A stretch of 64,000 bases of DNA from Candidatus Latescibacterota bacterium (GCA_022821085.1 JAJEEG010000006.1:394405-458404); one strand, 5' to 3'; counted from the first letter of the stretch, positions 17,751 to 26,851 are shown. The notes: a model not told the origin generated them from the sequence alone. A program made the numbers and translations.

Positions 17751-19112
17751 ATGGCGGAATCCAGACGCCCCAACCTCCTCTTCATCATGGATGACCAGCA
17801 CCGCCACGACTACCTGTCGGCTGCGGGCGCGTCGTTCCTGAACACGCCGAACCTGGATCGCCTGGCAAGACGCGGGATCCGGTTCACGCAATGCATCACC
17901 AACGCCCCGGTCTGCGCCCCCGCGCGCATCGGCCTGGCCAGCGGATACCAGCCCGCGCGGCTGGGGTGCCTCGACAACAACTGCTACCTGCCCCGGCATA
18001 TCACGCCCTATTACGCCCGCCTGCGGGACGCCGGGTACCGGGTCGGCTGCGTGGGGAAACTCGACCTGGCCAAGCCGGACCCCTACAACGGCCGCCGCGG
18101 CGACCGGCCCCGGGTCTTCGGCTGGGGTTTCACGCACCCCGTGGAGTGCGAGGGCAAGATGCATGCGGGCATGGCGGACGAACCGCGCGGGCCTTACGGC
18201 TTCTGGCTGGAGGAGCAGGGGTTGTTCGAAGCCTTCCGGGCGGACTACGCGGCCCGTCAGGCGCGGGGATGGATCGAGGGCGCGTCCCACGACTCGGTGC
18301 TGCCCACCGAGGCCTTCGAGGACGTCTACATCGGCCGCCGTGCCGCCGAATGGATCGGCGCCGTGCCTGACGACTACCCGTGGCACCTCTTCGTGAGCTT
18401 CGTAGGTCCACACGACCCCTTCGATCCGCCTGCCGAATACGCCGACCGTTACCGGGACGCCGATTTGCCGCCGGCCGTGCGCAGCGGCCGCGTGGAGAAA
18501 CCGGGCTGGGTCAACGCCCGGCGGCGCAACCTCTCCGATGACGAGGTCGCCGTCACCCGTCGCCAGTATAGTGCGGCCATCGAACTGATCGACGACCAGG
18601 TGGGCCGGATCGTCGAAGCGGTTGAACGGCGGGGGATGGGGGAGGACACGGTTGTCGTCTTCGCCAGCGACCACGGCGAGATGCTGGGCGATCACGGGTT
18701 GTACACCAAGTCGGTGCCCTACGAGGCGGCCCTGCGGGTACCCTTGATCGCCGCCGGCAGGGGCATACCGGGCGGACGGACCTCCGACGCCCTCGTGGAA
18801 CTGATCGATGTCAATCCCACCCTGTGCGCCCTGGCGGGCCTGCCCGCGCAGGAGGGCCTCGACGCGAGCGACTTCGGCCCCGTGCTCGCCGGGGAACGGA
18901 CGACGCATCGGGAGGAGGCGGCCAGTGCCCTGCGCGAGTTCAGGCTGGTCCGGACCGCGGAACGCAAGCTGGTGGCGCACCACACGGGCGAGGTCGAGCT
19001 ATATGACCTGGCAAATAATCCAGATGAGTTGGAGAACGTGGCGGAAGACAGGCCCGACGAGGTCGCGGCGCTGCGGAGGCGGCTGCGCCGCCGGTTTCAC
19101 TTCCCGCCCTGA
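17751..19112 (+). CDS. Type I (formylglycine) sulfatase
   Basis: 453 residues. The activation motif CAPARIGLASG (Cys55 in C-x-P-x-R) is intact, so formylglycine formation is expected. Metal ligands are in NLLFIMDDQHRHD (Asp14, Asp15) and VVFASDHGEMLGDHG. Family members remove sulfate from carbohydrates or other esters. No signal peptide or lipobox is visible, so the enzyme appears cytoplasmic, which fits import of the sulfated compound by the adjoining membrane protein. AAAGGA precedes the ATG at good spacing. It ends ten bases before a convergent PhyH gene. No formylglycine-generating enzyme is in the window. Confidence 0.9.
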   Translation: MAESRRPNLLFIMDDQHRHDYLSAAGASFLNTPNLDRLARRGIRFTQCITNAPVCAPARIGLASGYQPARLGCLDNNCYLPRHITPYYARLRDAGYRVGCVGKLDLAKPDPYNGRRGDRPRVFGWGFTHPVECEGKMHAGMADEPRGPYGFWLEEQGLFEAFRADYAARQARGWIEGASHDSVLPTEAFEDVYIGRRAAEWIGAVPDDYPWHLFVSFVGPHDPFDPPAEYADRYRDADLPPAVRSGRVEKPGWVNARRRNLSDDEVAVTRRQYSAAIELIDDQVGRIVEAVERRGMGEDTVVVFASDHGEMLGDHGLYTKSVPYEAALRVPLIAAGRGIPGGRTSDALVELIDVNPTLCALAGLPAQEGLDASDFGPVLAGERTTHREEAASALREFRLVRTAERKLVAHHTGEVELYDLANNPDELENVAEDRPDEVAALRRRLRRRFHFPP

Positions 19113-19121
19113 GCCTGCGCT

Positions 19122-19967
19122 TTAGTGAAGACCGGGCCCGTCGTACGGCGCGCCCTCTGGCGAGGCTTTTTGCGGCGACACGATCTGCCGCCGCTCGGGG
19201 GTCAGGCGGTCCAGCAGTTCCGGGGACGCCTGGTATCCGTGGCGGAAGTTGCCCCAGGAAGGACCGTACCGGTAAACGACGATACGCCGCGTGCCCGCGT
19301 TCCGCCGCATGGCCGATCCGTGAGAGATACCGTCCACGAAGAGCAGCGCGTCGCCGGCTTCCATGTGCAGCTCCACCGATGCGGAGATGCCCTCCACGGA
19401 AGCGCCTTTCGGCTTCATGGCGTGGCGGGCAAAATCGGGATGGGTGAAGTTGGATTTATGGCTGCCCGGTATGACCATGGTGCCGCCATCCCCCGGACCG
19501 ATGTCGGTCAGGGCCATCAGCACGTTGATCTGTCCGCACATGAACCGGCCGCCGTGGTAGCGGAAACCGTTGCGCATGATGGGCGGGAATCCGCCGGAAT
19601 GCAGGCCTATAGCCTCGCCCGGTTCGCGGAAATTGGCGAAGTTTTCGTCGATGAACAGGGGTCCGTGGGCGTAATCGAACGTGCCTTCGCCACCCACGAA
19701 AAGCTTGAGTTTTTCGATCCATGACGGGTGGTCGATCAGGGCCTCGAAGGGGGCGCCCGCCTCGTAGATCTGCTGCAGGTTCAGGCCGTCCACGGTACCG
19801 TAGGTATGGGCGTGGACGTAACCGTGCCACTCGCCCGGCGACAGCGGCGGGATTTCGTCAAGGCAGGCGTTCAGTTCCAATACTTCCGGTCTGGAAAGCG
19901 CCTGCTTCAGGTGTAAATAGCCCTGCAGGTCGAACAGGTAGATTTCGAGATCGCTTGGCTTGCTCAT
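19122..19967 (-). CDS. PhyH-family protein with His-x-Gly in place of His-x-Asp
   Basis: 281 residues with normal PhyH landmarks: N-terminal helix IYLFDLQGYLHL, core MVIPGSH (about 164-170), distal ISHGSA (His216) and Arg227/228. At the metal site, however, the sequence is GLHSGG: His123-Ser124-Gly125 where Asp should be. I checked the codons (CAT TCC GGC). In Fe(II)/2-oxoglutarate halogenases Ala or Gly at this place leaves room for chloride, so this copy may be a halogenase-like, altered or inactive member. It lies between two sulfatase genes but on the opposite strand, with GGAG upstream of its ATG. Confidence 0.82.
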   Translation of the reverse strand: MSKPSDLEIYLFDLQGYLHLKQALSRPEVLELNACLDEIPPLSPGEWHGYVHAHTYGTVDGLNLQQIYEAGAPFEALIDHPSWIEKLKLFVGGEGTFDYAHGPLFIDENFANFREPGEAIGLHSGGFPPIMRNGFRYHGGRFMCGQINVLMALTDIGPGDGGTMVIPGSHKSNFTHPDFARHAMKPKGASVEGISASVELHMEAGDALLFVDGISHGSAMRRNAGTRRIVVYRYGPSWGNFRHGYQASPELLDRLTPERRQIVSPQKASPEGAPYDGPGLH

Positions 19968-20151
19968 ATACGGTGGGCTCCGAACGTGAAATCCGGTTGA
20001 TTTGTGGCCGGAGATTCGTTACTCTCTTGACCGGCAATATAGCACGCCGGATACCGGTACACAACTCCAATAACCCGAGCCATCGCGCCGTAGCGGGCGA
20101 TGGTTTCATGCCATCCCGATACGCCCGCGGACACCGGACGAGGTAACCTGA

Positions 20152-21522
20152 ATGAAGGCCGCTTCACCGCCCAATGTGCTGATCGTGCTGAGTGATCAAC
20201 TGCGGCGGCAGGCCCTGTCCACCTACGGCGATCCGAATATCGTCACCCCGCACGTCGACGCCCTGGCCGGCCGGGGCGTGCGCTTCGAGAACGCCAGCTC
20301 GACCTGCCCCATATGCGTGCCCTTCCGCTTTACCTTCATGACGGGATTATACGCCCACGACCGGAAGGTCCCCGCGATCGAATACCGGATGTCGCCGGCG
20401 GAACGGACCCTGGCCGACGAATTCAACGAGGCGGGCTACGAGACGATCTACACGGGGAAATGGCATCTCGACGGCGGCCACGGACGCATGGGATCCGCGG
20501 TCCAGTGCGGCAGGACGGCCGTAAAGAAGGCGTACCGGGGCCGCTGGCAGAAGTGGCTCGGTTTCGAACTCAGAAACGGCCCCTTCGACACCTATTACTT
20601 CGAGGACGATGACCCGGTGCCCAGGCCGGTCGAAGGATACCAGACTGACGGACTCTTCGACCTGGGCTTGAACTACCTCGAGCACCGGGACCCGTCCCGG
20701 CCGTTCTGCATGGTGATTTCCGTCGAACCGCCCCACGACCCCTTCGAGGCGCCGGAGACGCTACAGCGGACCTGGGAGGCGATGGACATCGTGCTGCCGC
20801 CCAACGTCGAGGCCGCCGACCCCGGGGCCCTTGAACAGATCATGCTCAACCGGAAGCGGTACTACGCCATGGTGGAGAATCTGGACTGGAACATGGGCCG
20901 CCTGGGCGCCTTCCTGTTGCGTACCGGGCTGCATGGCGAGACCGTCGTCCTGTTCATGGCGGACCATGGAGAGCTCGGCGGCGCCCACGGGCTTCGGGGC
21001 AAGCAGTGGCCCTACGAGGAATCCACGGGGATCCCGCTCATCGTGGCGGATCCGAGGCACCCGGACCGGGCCGGCGCCGTGGTCGAGGACCCGGTCTCCA
21101 CCGAGGACCTGTTCCCCACCATACTGGGCCTGGCCGGCCTGAAGCCGCGAGACGCCCTGCCCGGCGAGAACCTGTCCCCGCTGATACACGGCAGCGCCGG
21201 CAGGCTGGACCGGGAAGGCGTCCTGCTGGAATTCGTGGCGGAACAGAGGAAGGGCGTGGCCTTCCACGACTGGGTGTGGCGCGGGTTCCGTTCCGCCCGG
21301 TACAAGTACACCGTCCGCGGCGACAACCTCGGTGGCAGGCCCTGGCAGTTCTTCGACCTTGCGGAGGACCCGTGGGAACAGCGGAATCTCCTGGAGGATC
21401 CGGCGTACCGGTCGGAGATCTTTCGGCACCACGACCTGCTTCGGCAGCGGATGCAGGAAACCGATGACCACTTCGTACTACTTCCGGCGTACGGCCGGGA
21501 GGGTTTGAATACCTGGGAATGA
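20152..21522 (+). CDS. Type I (formylglycine) sulfatase
   Basis: 456 residues. Activation motif CVPFRFTFMTG (Cys55 in C-x-P-x-R, preceded by Cys52). Metal-binding regions NVLIVLSDQ and VVLFMADHGELGGAHG are present, with YTGKWHLDG typical of the family. No export signal. It is distinct in sequence from the first sulfatase, so a different sulfate ester is likely. GAGG lies eight bases before the ATG. It is followed, after about 100 bp, by a DUF6785-type transporter gene: the same pair as upstream but in the opposite order. Confidence 0.9.
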   Translation: MKAASPPNVLIVLSDQLRRQALSTYGDPNIVTPHVDALAGRGVRFENASSTCPICVPFRFTFMTGLYAHDRKVPAIEYRMSPAERTLADEFNEAGYETIYTGKWHLDGGHGRMGSAVQCGRTAVKKAYRGRWQKWLGFELRNGPFDTYYFEDDDPVPRPVEGYQTDGLFDLGLNYLEHRDPSRPFCMVISVEPPHDPFEAPETLQRTWEAMDIVLPPNVEAADPGALEQIMLNRKRYYAMVENLDWNMGRLGAFLLRTGLHGETVVLFMADHGELGGAHGLRGKQWPYEESTGIPLIVADPRHPDRAGAVVEDPVSTEDLFPTILGLAGLKPRDALPGENLSPLIHGSAGRLDREGVLLEFVAEQRKGVAFHDWVWRGFRSARYKYTVRGDNLGGRPWQFFDLAEDPWEQRNLLEDPAYRSEIFRHHDLLRQRMQETDDHFVLLPAYGREGLNTWE

Positions 21523-21626
21523 AATGCGCGGCCGCGGTATTTGCGCGGACCGGATCCGCCGTTGGCGACCGCGCCGGGCCCGGCCCCGGCAGCAGTGACT
21601 GAACACCAAGGGAAAACGAAGCTTCC

Positions 21627-23618
21627 ATGTCCCAGACCAGCAAGACCGCCCCGCGGACCGGCGAATCCGGAAGCGGGGGCCTGCCAGCCACATTGACGAC
21701 GGGACTCACCCGCCGGGCGTTGCTGATCGGCGTCTTTCTGTCCATACTGCTGAACATCTGGACAATCCACGCGGGCTATATCTCCCAGTCGTCCTTCATC
21801 AGTCTGACCCACCTGCCCGTTTCCGCGCTGTTCCCCTTCCTGCTGGTGGTGCTCGGACTCAATCCCCTGCTGAAACGCTTCTGGCCGTCCAGGATGCTCA
21901 ACCGGAACGAGCAGATCGTCGTCTTCTTCCTGGTGTTCACCGCGTCCACCATTCCGGCGTGGGGTTTCAGCTCCTACTGGATCGGCGGCATCACGGGACC
22001 GTACTACAATGCCACCACGGAGAACCAGTGGGCGGAGCTCTTCTTCCAGTACCTGCCCTCCTGGCTCATCGTCCAGGACCAGCAGCAGGCGCTCACGTGG
22101 TTTTTCGAGGGCATCCCGGACAGCCGCCCGCCGGTCCTCGGCATCATCCGCAATGCCTGGACGATTCCGATGATCTGGTGGATCACCTTCTTCCTCGCCA
22201 TCTTCGTGGTCGGCGCATCGGCCATGGTCATGCTCCGCAAGCAGTGGGTGGAACACGAGCGGTTGACTTTCCCGCTCGCCCAGATCCCGCTGATCATGAT
22301 CGAGGAGCAGAAGGGCCGTGCGCTGCCCGCCGTGATGCAGTCGAAGCTGTTCTGGTACGCCTTCGGCATCACGCTGTTCATTTTCCTCTGGAACATCGTC
22401 GGTTTCTTTGGCTGGGTCAGTCCGATCCCCATCGGCCCGTTGCACAATTTCAACGTGGTACTGGCCCGGGCGTTTCCCAACATACCCGTGAAGTTCAATT
22501 TCCTGGTCGCAGGCGTCGGGTATTTCACCAACCTGAACGTCCTGTTCAGCATCTGGGTGTTTTTCGTCATCATGACCATTCAGCAGGGCATCATGACGCG
22601 CCTCGGCGTGCCCGGGGCCTTCGCCGTCGTCAAGTCGCAGCATTCCGGCGGTTTTCTGGTGTTTACGCTGTACGCGCTGTGGGCTGCCCGGCGGCACCTG
22701 AAGGACGTCGTAATGAAGGCGCTGGGCAAAGCGCCCCACGTGGACGACTCCAGGGAGTTCTTCTCCTACCGCATGGCGGCGCTGGGCGTGCTGGGAGGGG
22801 TCGCCTACATCGTCTGCTGGCTGTATGCGTCGGGCATGTCCCTCGGTATCATCGCCTTCATGATGGGTTCTCTCCTGATCATGTTCGTGGGCGTGACCCG
22901 CATCGTGGCGGAAACGGGCATCGTATTCCTGGACCTGCCCTTCGAGACGCACGATTTCACCGTGGCCGTCATCGGTTCCGGCAGTATCAGTACGCGGGAC
23001 CTGACCAACCTGGCCATCGCCAATTCCTACGCCCGGAACTGGCGGACCCTCGGCATGTGCTCCATGGGGCACATCGCGAAGGTGGACGATGAAATGGGCG
23101 GCACCGGGAAAGGCTCCTTCAAGACCATCACCGCCGTGCTCGCGATGAGCATCGTAGTGGCGCTGGTCTTCACGCTTTACCTGGGATACAATCACGGCGG
23201 GGCTTCGCAGTTTTTCGAGCCGGCCTTCTCCAACGCCGTGCAACTGCCCTACAACAACCTGGTCAAGTGGATCAACAACCGGGAGGCGATCACCGGCACC
23301 GAGTTCTGGTTCATGGTTTTCGGCGGTCTGATCACCGCCTTGCTGATCCAGGCTCACCACCGGTTCACCTGGTGGTCGCTGCATCCCATCGGGTTCACCG
23401 TGGTCCTGACGCCGGGCATGGCCAGTTCGGCCTTTTCCCTGTTCGTGGTATGGTGCGTGAAGGCCCTGCTGCTGAAGATCGGCGGCATCCAGCTCTACCG
23501 GAAGGCCATACCCGCGGTGATGGGCATGCTCGTGGCCTTCGTACTGGGCGTGTTCCTGTCCTACGTGGCGGACGTCACGTGGTTTCCACGGGCCGGCCAT
23601 CCCGTACAGAACTGGTAA
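21627..23618 (+). CDS. Polytopic membrane protein, DUF6785/DUF6784 type (OPT-like transporter suspected)
   Basis: 663 residues, homologous throughout to the protein at 15767-17731. A hydrophilic start (MSQTSKTAPRTGESGSGG) precedes about a dozen hydrophobic segments such as ALLIGVFLSILLNIW, ALFPFLLVVLGL, GVLGGVAYIVCWLY and GMLVAFVLGVFLSYV. Shared motifs include LRKQWVEHERLTFPL, DDSREFFSYR and YARNWRTLGMCS. Function unknown; transport of the substrate or product of the sulfatase is the simplest idea. AAGGGA lies upstream. The Minf_1886 gene follows 17 bp later, so three genes from the sulfatase onward look like one operon. Confidence 0.82.
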   Translation: MSQTSKTAPRTGESGSGGLPATLTTGLTRRALLIGVFLSILLNIWTIHAGYISQSSFISLTHLPVSALFPFLLVVLGLNPLLKRFWPSRMLNRNEQIVVFFLVFTASTIPAWGFSSYWIGGITGPYYNATTENQWAELFFQYLPSWLIVQDQQQALTWFFEGIPDSRPPVLGIIRNAWTIPMIWWITFFLAIFVVGASAMVMLRKQWVEHERLTFPLAQIPLIMIEEQKGRALPAVMQSKLFWYAFGITLFIFLWNIVGFFGWVSPIPIGPLHNFNVVLARAFPNIPVKFNFLVAGVGYFTNLNVLFSIWVFFVIMTIQQGIMTRLGVPGAFAVVKSQHSGGFLVFTLYALWAARRHLKDVVMKALGKAPHVDDSREFFSYRMAALGVLGGVAYIVCWLYASGMSLGIIAFMMGSLLIMFVGVTRIVAETGIVFLDLPFETHDFTVAVIGSGSISTRDLTNLAIANSYARNWRTLGMCSMGHIAKVDDEMGGTGKGSFKTITAVLAMSIVVALVFTLYLGYNHGGASQFFEPAFSNAVQLPYNNLVKWINNREAITGTEFWFMVFGGLITALLIQAHHRFTWWSLHPIGFTVVLTPGMASSAFSLFVVWCVKALLLKIGGIQLYRKAIPAVMGMLVAFVLGVFLSYVADVTWFPRAGHPVQNW

Positions 23619-23635
23619 ACGGTTGGAGGAGTGAC

Positions 23636-24025
23636 GTGTCGGAAGAAAAGGATCCCCAGGAAGTACTCGACCGCATCCTGGAGAAGGATGGCCGATATCC
23701 CCGGCGGGCTTACCTCTTTGTCATGGAGGCGGTTTCTTTCACGGTGGAAAAACTGTCCGTCCGCAGGCACATTACGGGGAAGGAACTCTCCCTCGGTATA
23801 CGGGATCTGGCCCTGGAGCGGTTCGGCATCGCGGCGAAACTGGTCTTCGACGAGTGGAACATCTCGAAAACCCGTCACTTCGGCGATATCGTGTTCAATC
23901 TCGTCAACGACGGACTACTGCGCAAGACCGAGGAAGATTCCATCGAAGACTTCGACGAAGTCTTCGATTTCAGCACCGCTTTCGAGACAGAAATCCGGAT
24001 CGACGTCGAATCGCAACGTCCCTGA
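23636..24025 (+). CDS. Minf_1886 family protein
   Basis: 129 residues. The N-terminus (ILEKDGRYPRRAYLFVMEAV) and the helix LGIRDLALERFG are hallmarks of the Minf_1886 family, small acidic proteins found mainly in planctomycete-, verrucomicrobia- and related genomes; no function is established. The C-terminus is very acidic (EEDSIEDFDEVFDFS). Translation starts at GTG, with GGAGGA five bases before it. It lies 17 bp after the transporter gene and ends six bases before the convergent acetamidase gene. Confidence 0.85.
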   Translation: MSEEKDPQEVLDRILEKDGRYPRRAYLFVMEAVSFTVEKLSVRRHITGKELSLGIRDLALERFGIAAKLVFDEWNISKTRHFGDIVFNLVNDGLLRKTEEDSIEDFDEVFDFSTAFETEIRIDVESQRP

Positions 24026-24030
24026 TCTTA

Positions 24031-25782
24031 CTACCGGCGGACCGCACGACGCTGCCTTCTACCGAATGTGGGCTTGGCGGGAGCGGTGTCCTGAACGGTC
24101 TCATCCGTGGCTTGCCGCGCCTCCTTGCCGGTATCCGTGGTTTTCGCGAGCGTTTCTGCCGGTTCCGTCACGGCATCCTTTCCGCCGCGGGCTGCCGGAG
24201 CGGTCTCTACCGGGACAGATCCGGCGTCCGATGGTAACGGCGATGGGTCCTTCTGAGCGACCGGTTCGTCTTTTTTAGCGGATCTACCCCCCCTGGTCCG
24301 CCTGTGACCGTTGCCTCGCGCAGAACCCGGGCTTGCCTGCCCGCCACGCTTGCCTCTGGCCGAACCCGGCCGTTTTTCTTTAGCCGCGACCTGCTTCTCG
24401 TCCCTGGCTTCGGCCTTCTGGTCGTCTTTTGCTACGGCCTGCTGGTCGTCACCGGTCGCGTCCTTCGGACTGTCCTTGGCCGCGTCTTTCAGGCCTGGCT
24501 CGGCTGCGACCTGCTGGTCGTCTTTAGCTGCGACCTGCTGGTCGTCTTTAGCTGCGGCCTGCTGGTCGTCTTTAGCTGCGGCCTGCTGGTCATTTTCGCC
24601 GCTCGCGGGAGTCGGCGCGCCGTTCGATTTCTGGCTTTGGCGCGTTCCGCGCCGGCTGCCGGATTGCCGGGACCTGCCCGATCCCCGCTGCGAACGCCCT
24701 GAGCCGGATCTGCGGGATGAACGGGCCGCGGGTTGGTCCGTCTCCGCCGCCACGGTCTCGGCTCCAGCGTCACCATTGGCCGCGGGAGGAAGTTCACGGT
24801 AGTTGAGCCGGCCGGATGCGGCGGGCACCGATTTGAGCTTGTTGATGAGCCGCTTGGGAAAGACCATGCGCGCGGTAGTCAGCGGATTCCCCCACTGGCT
24901 GACGCGCAGGCTGCCCCCCAGGCTGACCAGCGCGTAGGCCGTATCGAAATCGAGCCCCTTGTCCTGCGAGATCCATTTTACCATTTCCGTGATGGCCAGG
25001 CGCGCCGCCTGGTCCACCGTGGACGCGGACGTGATGGTGATCCATTCGCCCTTCGATTCGACCCGGGGCCAGGAGAACCGGCCGCCCGGCAGCGTGTCCA
25101 CCCGCAGGGTGACCTCCGCTTCGACTTCCACGCCGGAACCGGCGATCTGTCCGTCTCCCACGCACGCCTTGACATCGCCCAGCGACAACAGGGCGCCGTT
25201 GACCTGCACGGGGAGATAGACCCGGGATCCGGTCGTGATTTCCAGGGTGTCCATGTTTCCGCCGTGCCGGCCCGGGTAGACCGTGTCGATTTCCCCGTGC
25301 CTGGCTGCCACGCCCATGCTCCCGATCACCGGGTGAAGCGGCAGTTTGAGCCGGTCGTCCAGGTGAACCTGGTTTTCGTTGACTTCGAGGACGCGCACCT
25401 TCGGTTTCTTGATATCCTGACCGGGAACGCCCGTCTCCGGCTGCACGGCGAACACGCCGGTAGCGGCCGTCGTAATCTGTTTGACCTGGATCGACAGTAC
25501 ATCGCCGATGCTGGCTTCTTCCACGTAGATCGGACCGGTTACGGGTATGCCCCCGGACCGGTCGCCGTCTCCATCGGTTCGGGGTTCTTTCGTCAGGAGA
25601 CCCCGGTAGCAGTCCTGCGTTTCCACTACGACGGTTTCACCACGGCTCACCGTAATGGCCGGTGAGACGTTCGGGCCGAATACCTGGTGGACCCGGTCTC
25701 TGGTAACCCGCCTGGTCAGGACGGCCTGCTCCTTGCTGCCTGTCTTGGACGTTCGTGACGTCCTGGATGATCTGCGAAACAA
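24031..25782 (-). CDS. Acetamidase/formamidase with a ~250-residue low-complexity tail
   Basis: The catalytic part (about the first 320 residues) matches the FmdA/AmdA family: RVHQVFGPN, VETQDCYRG, IGDVLSIQV, GRHGGNMD, LSLGDVKACVGDGQI and GEWITITSAS. These enzymes hydrolyse formamide or short amides to ammonia and the acid. After RLNYRELPPA comes a tail of roughly 250 residues, first Arg/Ser-rich (RSSRRSGSGRSQRGSGRS), then KDDQQAAA-type repeats, then a basic end (GRRQRRAVRR). The family normally lacks any such tail. The TTG chosen has AGAGG upstream; ATG at 25854 would add 24 residues and overlap the previous gene, so the start is uncertain. It lies downstream of the ACC-deaminase-like gene. 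Confidence 0.75.
   Translation of the reverse strand: MFRRSSRTSRTSKTGSKEQAVLTRRVTRDRVHQVFGPNVSPAITVSRGETVVVETQDCYRGLLTKEPRTDGDGDRSGGIPVTGPIYVEEASIGDVLSIQVKQITTAATGVFAVQPETGVPGQDIKKPKVRVLEVNENQVHLDDRLKLPLHPVIGSMGVAARHGEIDTVYPGRHGGNMDTLEITTGSRVYLPVQVNGALLSLGDVKACVGDGQIAGSGVEVEAEVTLRVDTLPGGRFSWPRVESKGEWITITSASTVDQAARLAITEMVKWISQDKGLDFDTAYALVSLGGSLRVSQWGNPLTTARMVFPKRLINKLKSVPAASGRLNYRELPPAANGDAGAETVAAETDQPAARSSRRSGSGRSQRGSGRSRQSGSRRGTRQSQKSNGAPTPASGENDQQAAAKDDQQAAAKDDQQVAAKDDQQVAAEPGLKDAAKDSPKDATGDDQQAVAKDDQKAEARDEKQVAAKEKRPGSARGKRGGQASPGSARGNGHRRTRGGRSAKKDEPVAQKDPSPLPSDAGSVPVETAPAARGGKDAVTEPAETLAKTTDTGKEARQATDETVQDTAPAKPTFGRRQRRAVRR
24503..24596. repeat. 24-nt tandem repeat encoding KDDQQ(A/V)AA
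   Basis: Four head-to-tail 24-nt units (24503, 24527, 24551, 24575; the last incomplete) differ by one or two bases and encode an eight-residue repeat in the acetamidase tail. Degenerate copies extend to about 24410. Confidence 0.85.
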
Positions 25783-25831
25783 AATAGATATAACCTCTCG
25801 TGAATGGGTTGGTGGATCTAACCGGAGCGGC

Positions 25832-26851
25832 TCAACCGAAGAGCTCGTCTCCATAGGCGAATACGGCGGGCGTTCCTCCCGTGTGAAGGAATACGACGGA
25901 TTCGTCCGTCTGGAACCGCCCCTCGCGGATGTGTATGGCCAGGCCGTCCATGGCCTTGGCCGTGTATACCGGGTCGAGAACGATGCCCTCGGTCTGCGCC
26001 ACCAGGCGCATGGTCTCGAGGCTGGTACGCGACGGTTCGCCGAAATCCGGTTTGGCGAACGTGCAGGAGACATCGAAATCGTCCGGTGTGAAAGTGTGGT
26101 TCAGTCCGATGACCGAGGCGCATTCGTTGGCCACGGGCGCGAGACGTTCCTGCATCTCCCGGTCGTCTCCCACCCAGTAGTTGAGCCCGACGGCCTTGAA
26201 GCTGGCGGAGACGGCGCGCAGTCCGACCACCAGTCCGACGATGGTATAGGTCATGGAACTCGTATAGATGGCCCTTGGCGTTATGCTCCGCTGCGCGAGT
26301 TGTTCGCACAGTTCGAGGACGGCGTCGACGTAGGCCACGGCACGCAGGATCGCGCCGTCGCTGCTCGTGTCGTAAGCCTTCGATCCCTTCGATTCCAGTT
26401 CCTCGATCTGCTTTTTCAACTCGTCCTTCACGGTCAGCGGAAAGACGTACTTGATCTGGTCCGCCATGAGGTGGTTGAGCAGCAGGTTGCCGGAAACGGG
26501 ATAGGATCGGTGGTCCCGCGGGATGACCACGATGGACTTCATGCCCAGCCGGGCGGCGGCCGCGGCGGTCTGCGCGGACTGGTTGGACTGGGAATCGGAG
26601 CCGTGGACCAGGTAGTCGAAACCGTTCTCGAGGGCGGGACCCAGCGAGTAGGTGAACTGGCGGGCCTTGTTTCCGCCCATGGCCAGCCCGGTCATGTCAT
26701 CGCGTTTGATGTATATACGGGGGCCCCCGAGGGCCTCCCCAAGGCGAGGACAGTCCTGTAGCGGAGTGGGCAGGTGGGCCACCGGTGCTTTGGTGAACCT
26801 GCCCAGAAGGTGACGCAGTTCCTGCGCGGCGTCACGGTCGTACAACTTCAA
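25832..26851 (-). CDS. D-cysteine desulfhydrase / ACC-deaminase-like PLP enzyme
   Basis: 339 residues of fold-type II PLP enzyme. IYIKRDDMTGLAMGGNKARQ contains the Schiff-base Lys (about residue 62), followed by SQSNQSAQTAAAAARLG, and VFLHTGGTPAVFAY binds the phosphate end. This motif set is shared by 1-aminocyclopropane-1-carboxylate deaminase and D-cysteine desulfhydrase; environmental homologues are more often desulfhydrases or D-amino-acid enzymes. The start is TTG with GGAG nine bases upstream, in a leader holding three 15-bp repeats. Downstream is the acetamidase gene: both would release ammonia from nitrogen compounds. Confidence 0.85.
   Translation of the reverse strand: MKLYDRDAAQELRHLLGRFTKAPVAHLPTPLQDCPRLGEALGGPRIYIKRDDMTGLAMGGNKARQFTYSLGPALENGFDYLVHGSDSQSNQSAQTAAAAARLGMKSIVVIPRDHRSYPVSGNLLLNHLMADQIKYVFPLTVKDELKKQIEELESKGSKAYDTSSDGAILRAVAYVDAVLELCEQLAQRSITPRAIYTSSMTYTIVGLVVGLRAVSASFKAVGLNYWVGDDREMQERLAPVANECASVIGLNHTFTPDDFDVSCTFAKPDFGEPSRTSLETMRLVAQTEGIVLDPVYTAKAMDGLAIHIREGRFQTDESVVFLHTGGTPAVFAYGDELFG

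Noticed and set aside
21012-23600. 862-codon open minus-strand frame over the second transporter
   Set aside because: It is the mirror of a clear polytopic membrane protein; its translation is His/Gln/Arg-rich and patternless.
24503-24596. Possible CRISPR array
   Set aside because: Units are contiguous, 24 nt, with no spacers, and lie in frame within a coding sequence.
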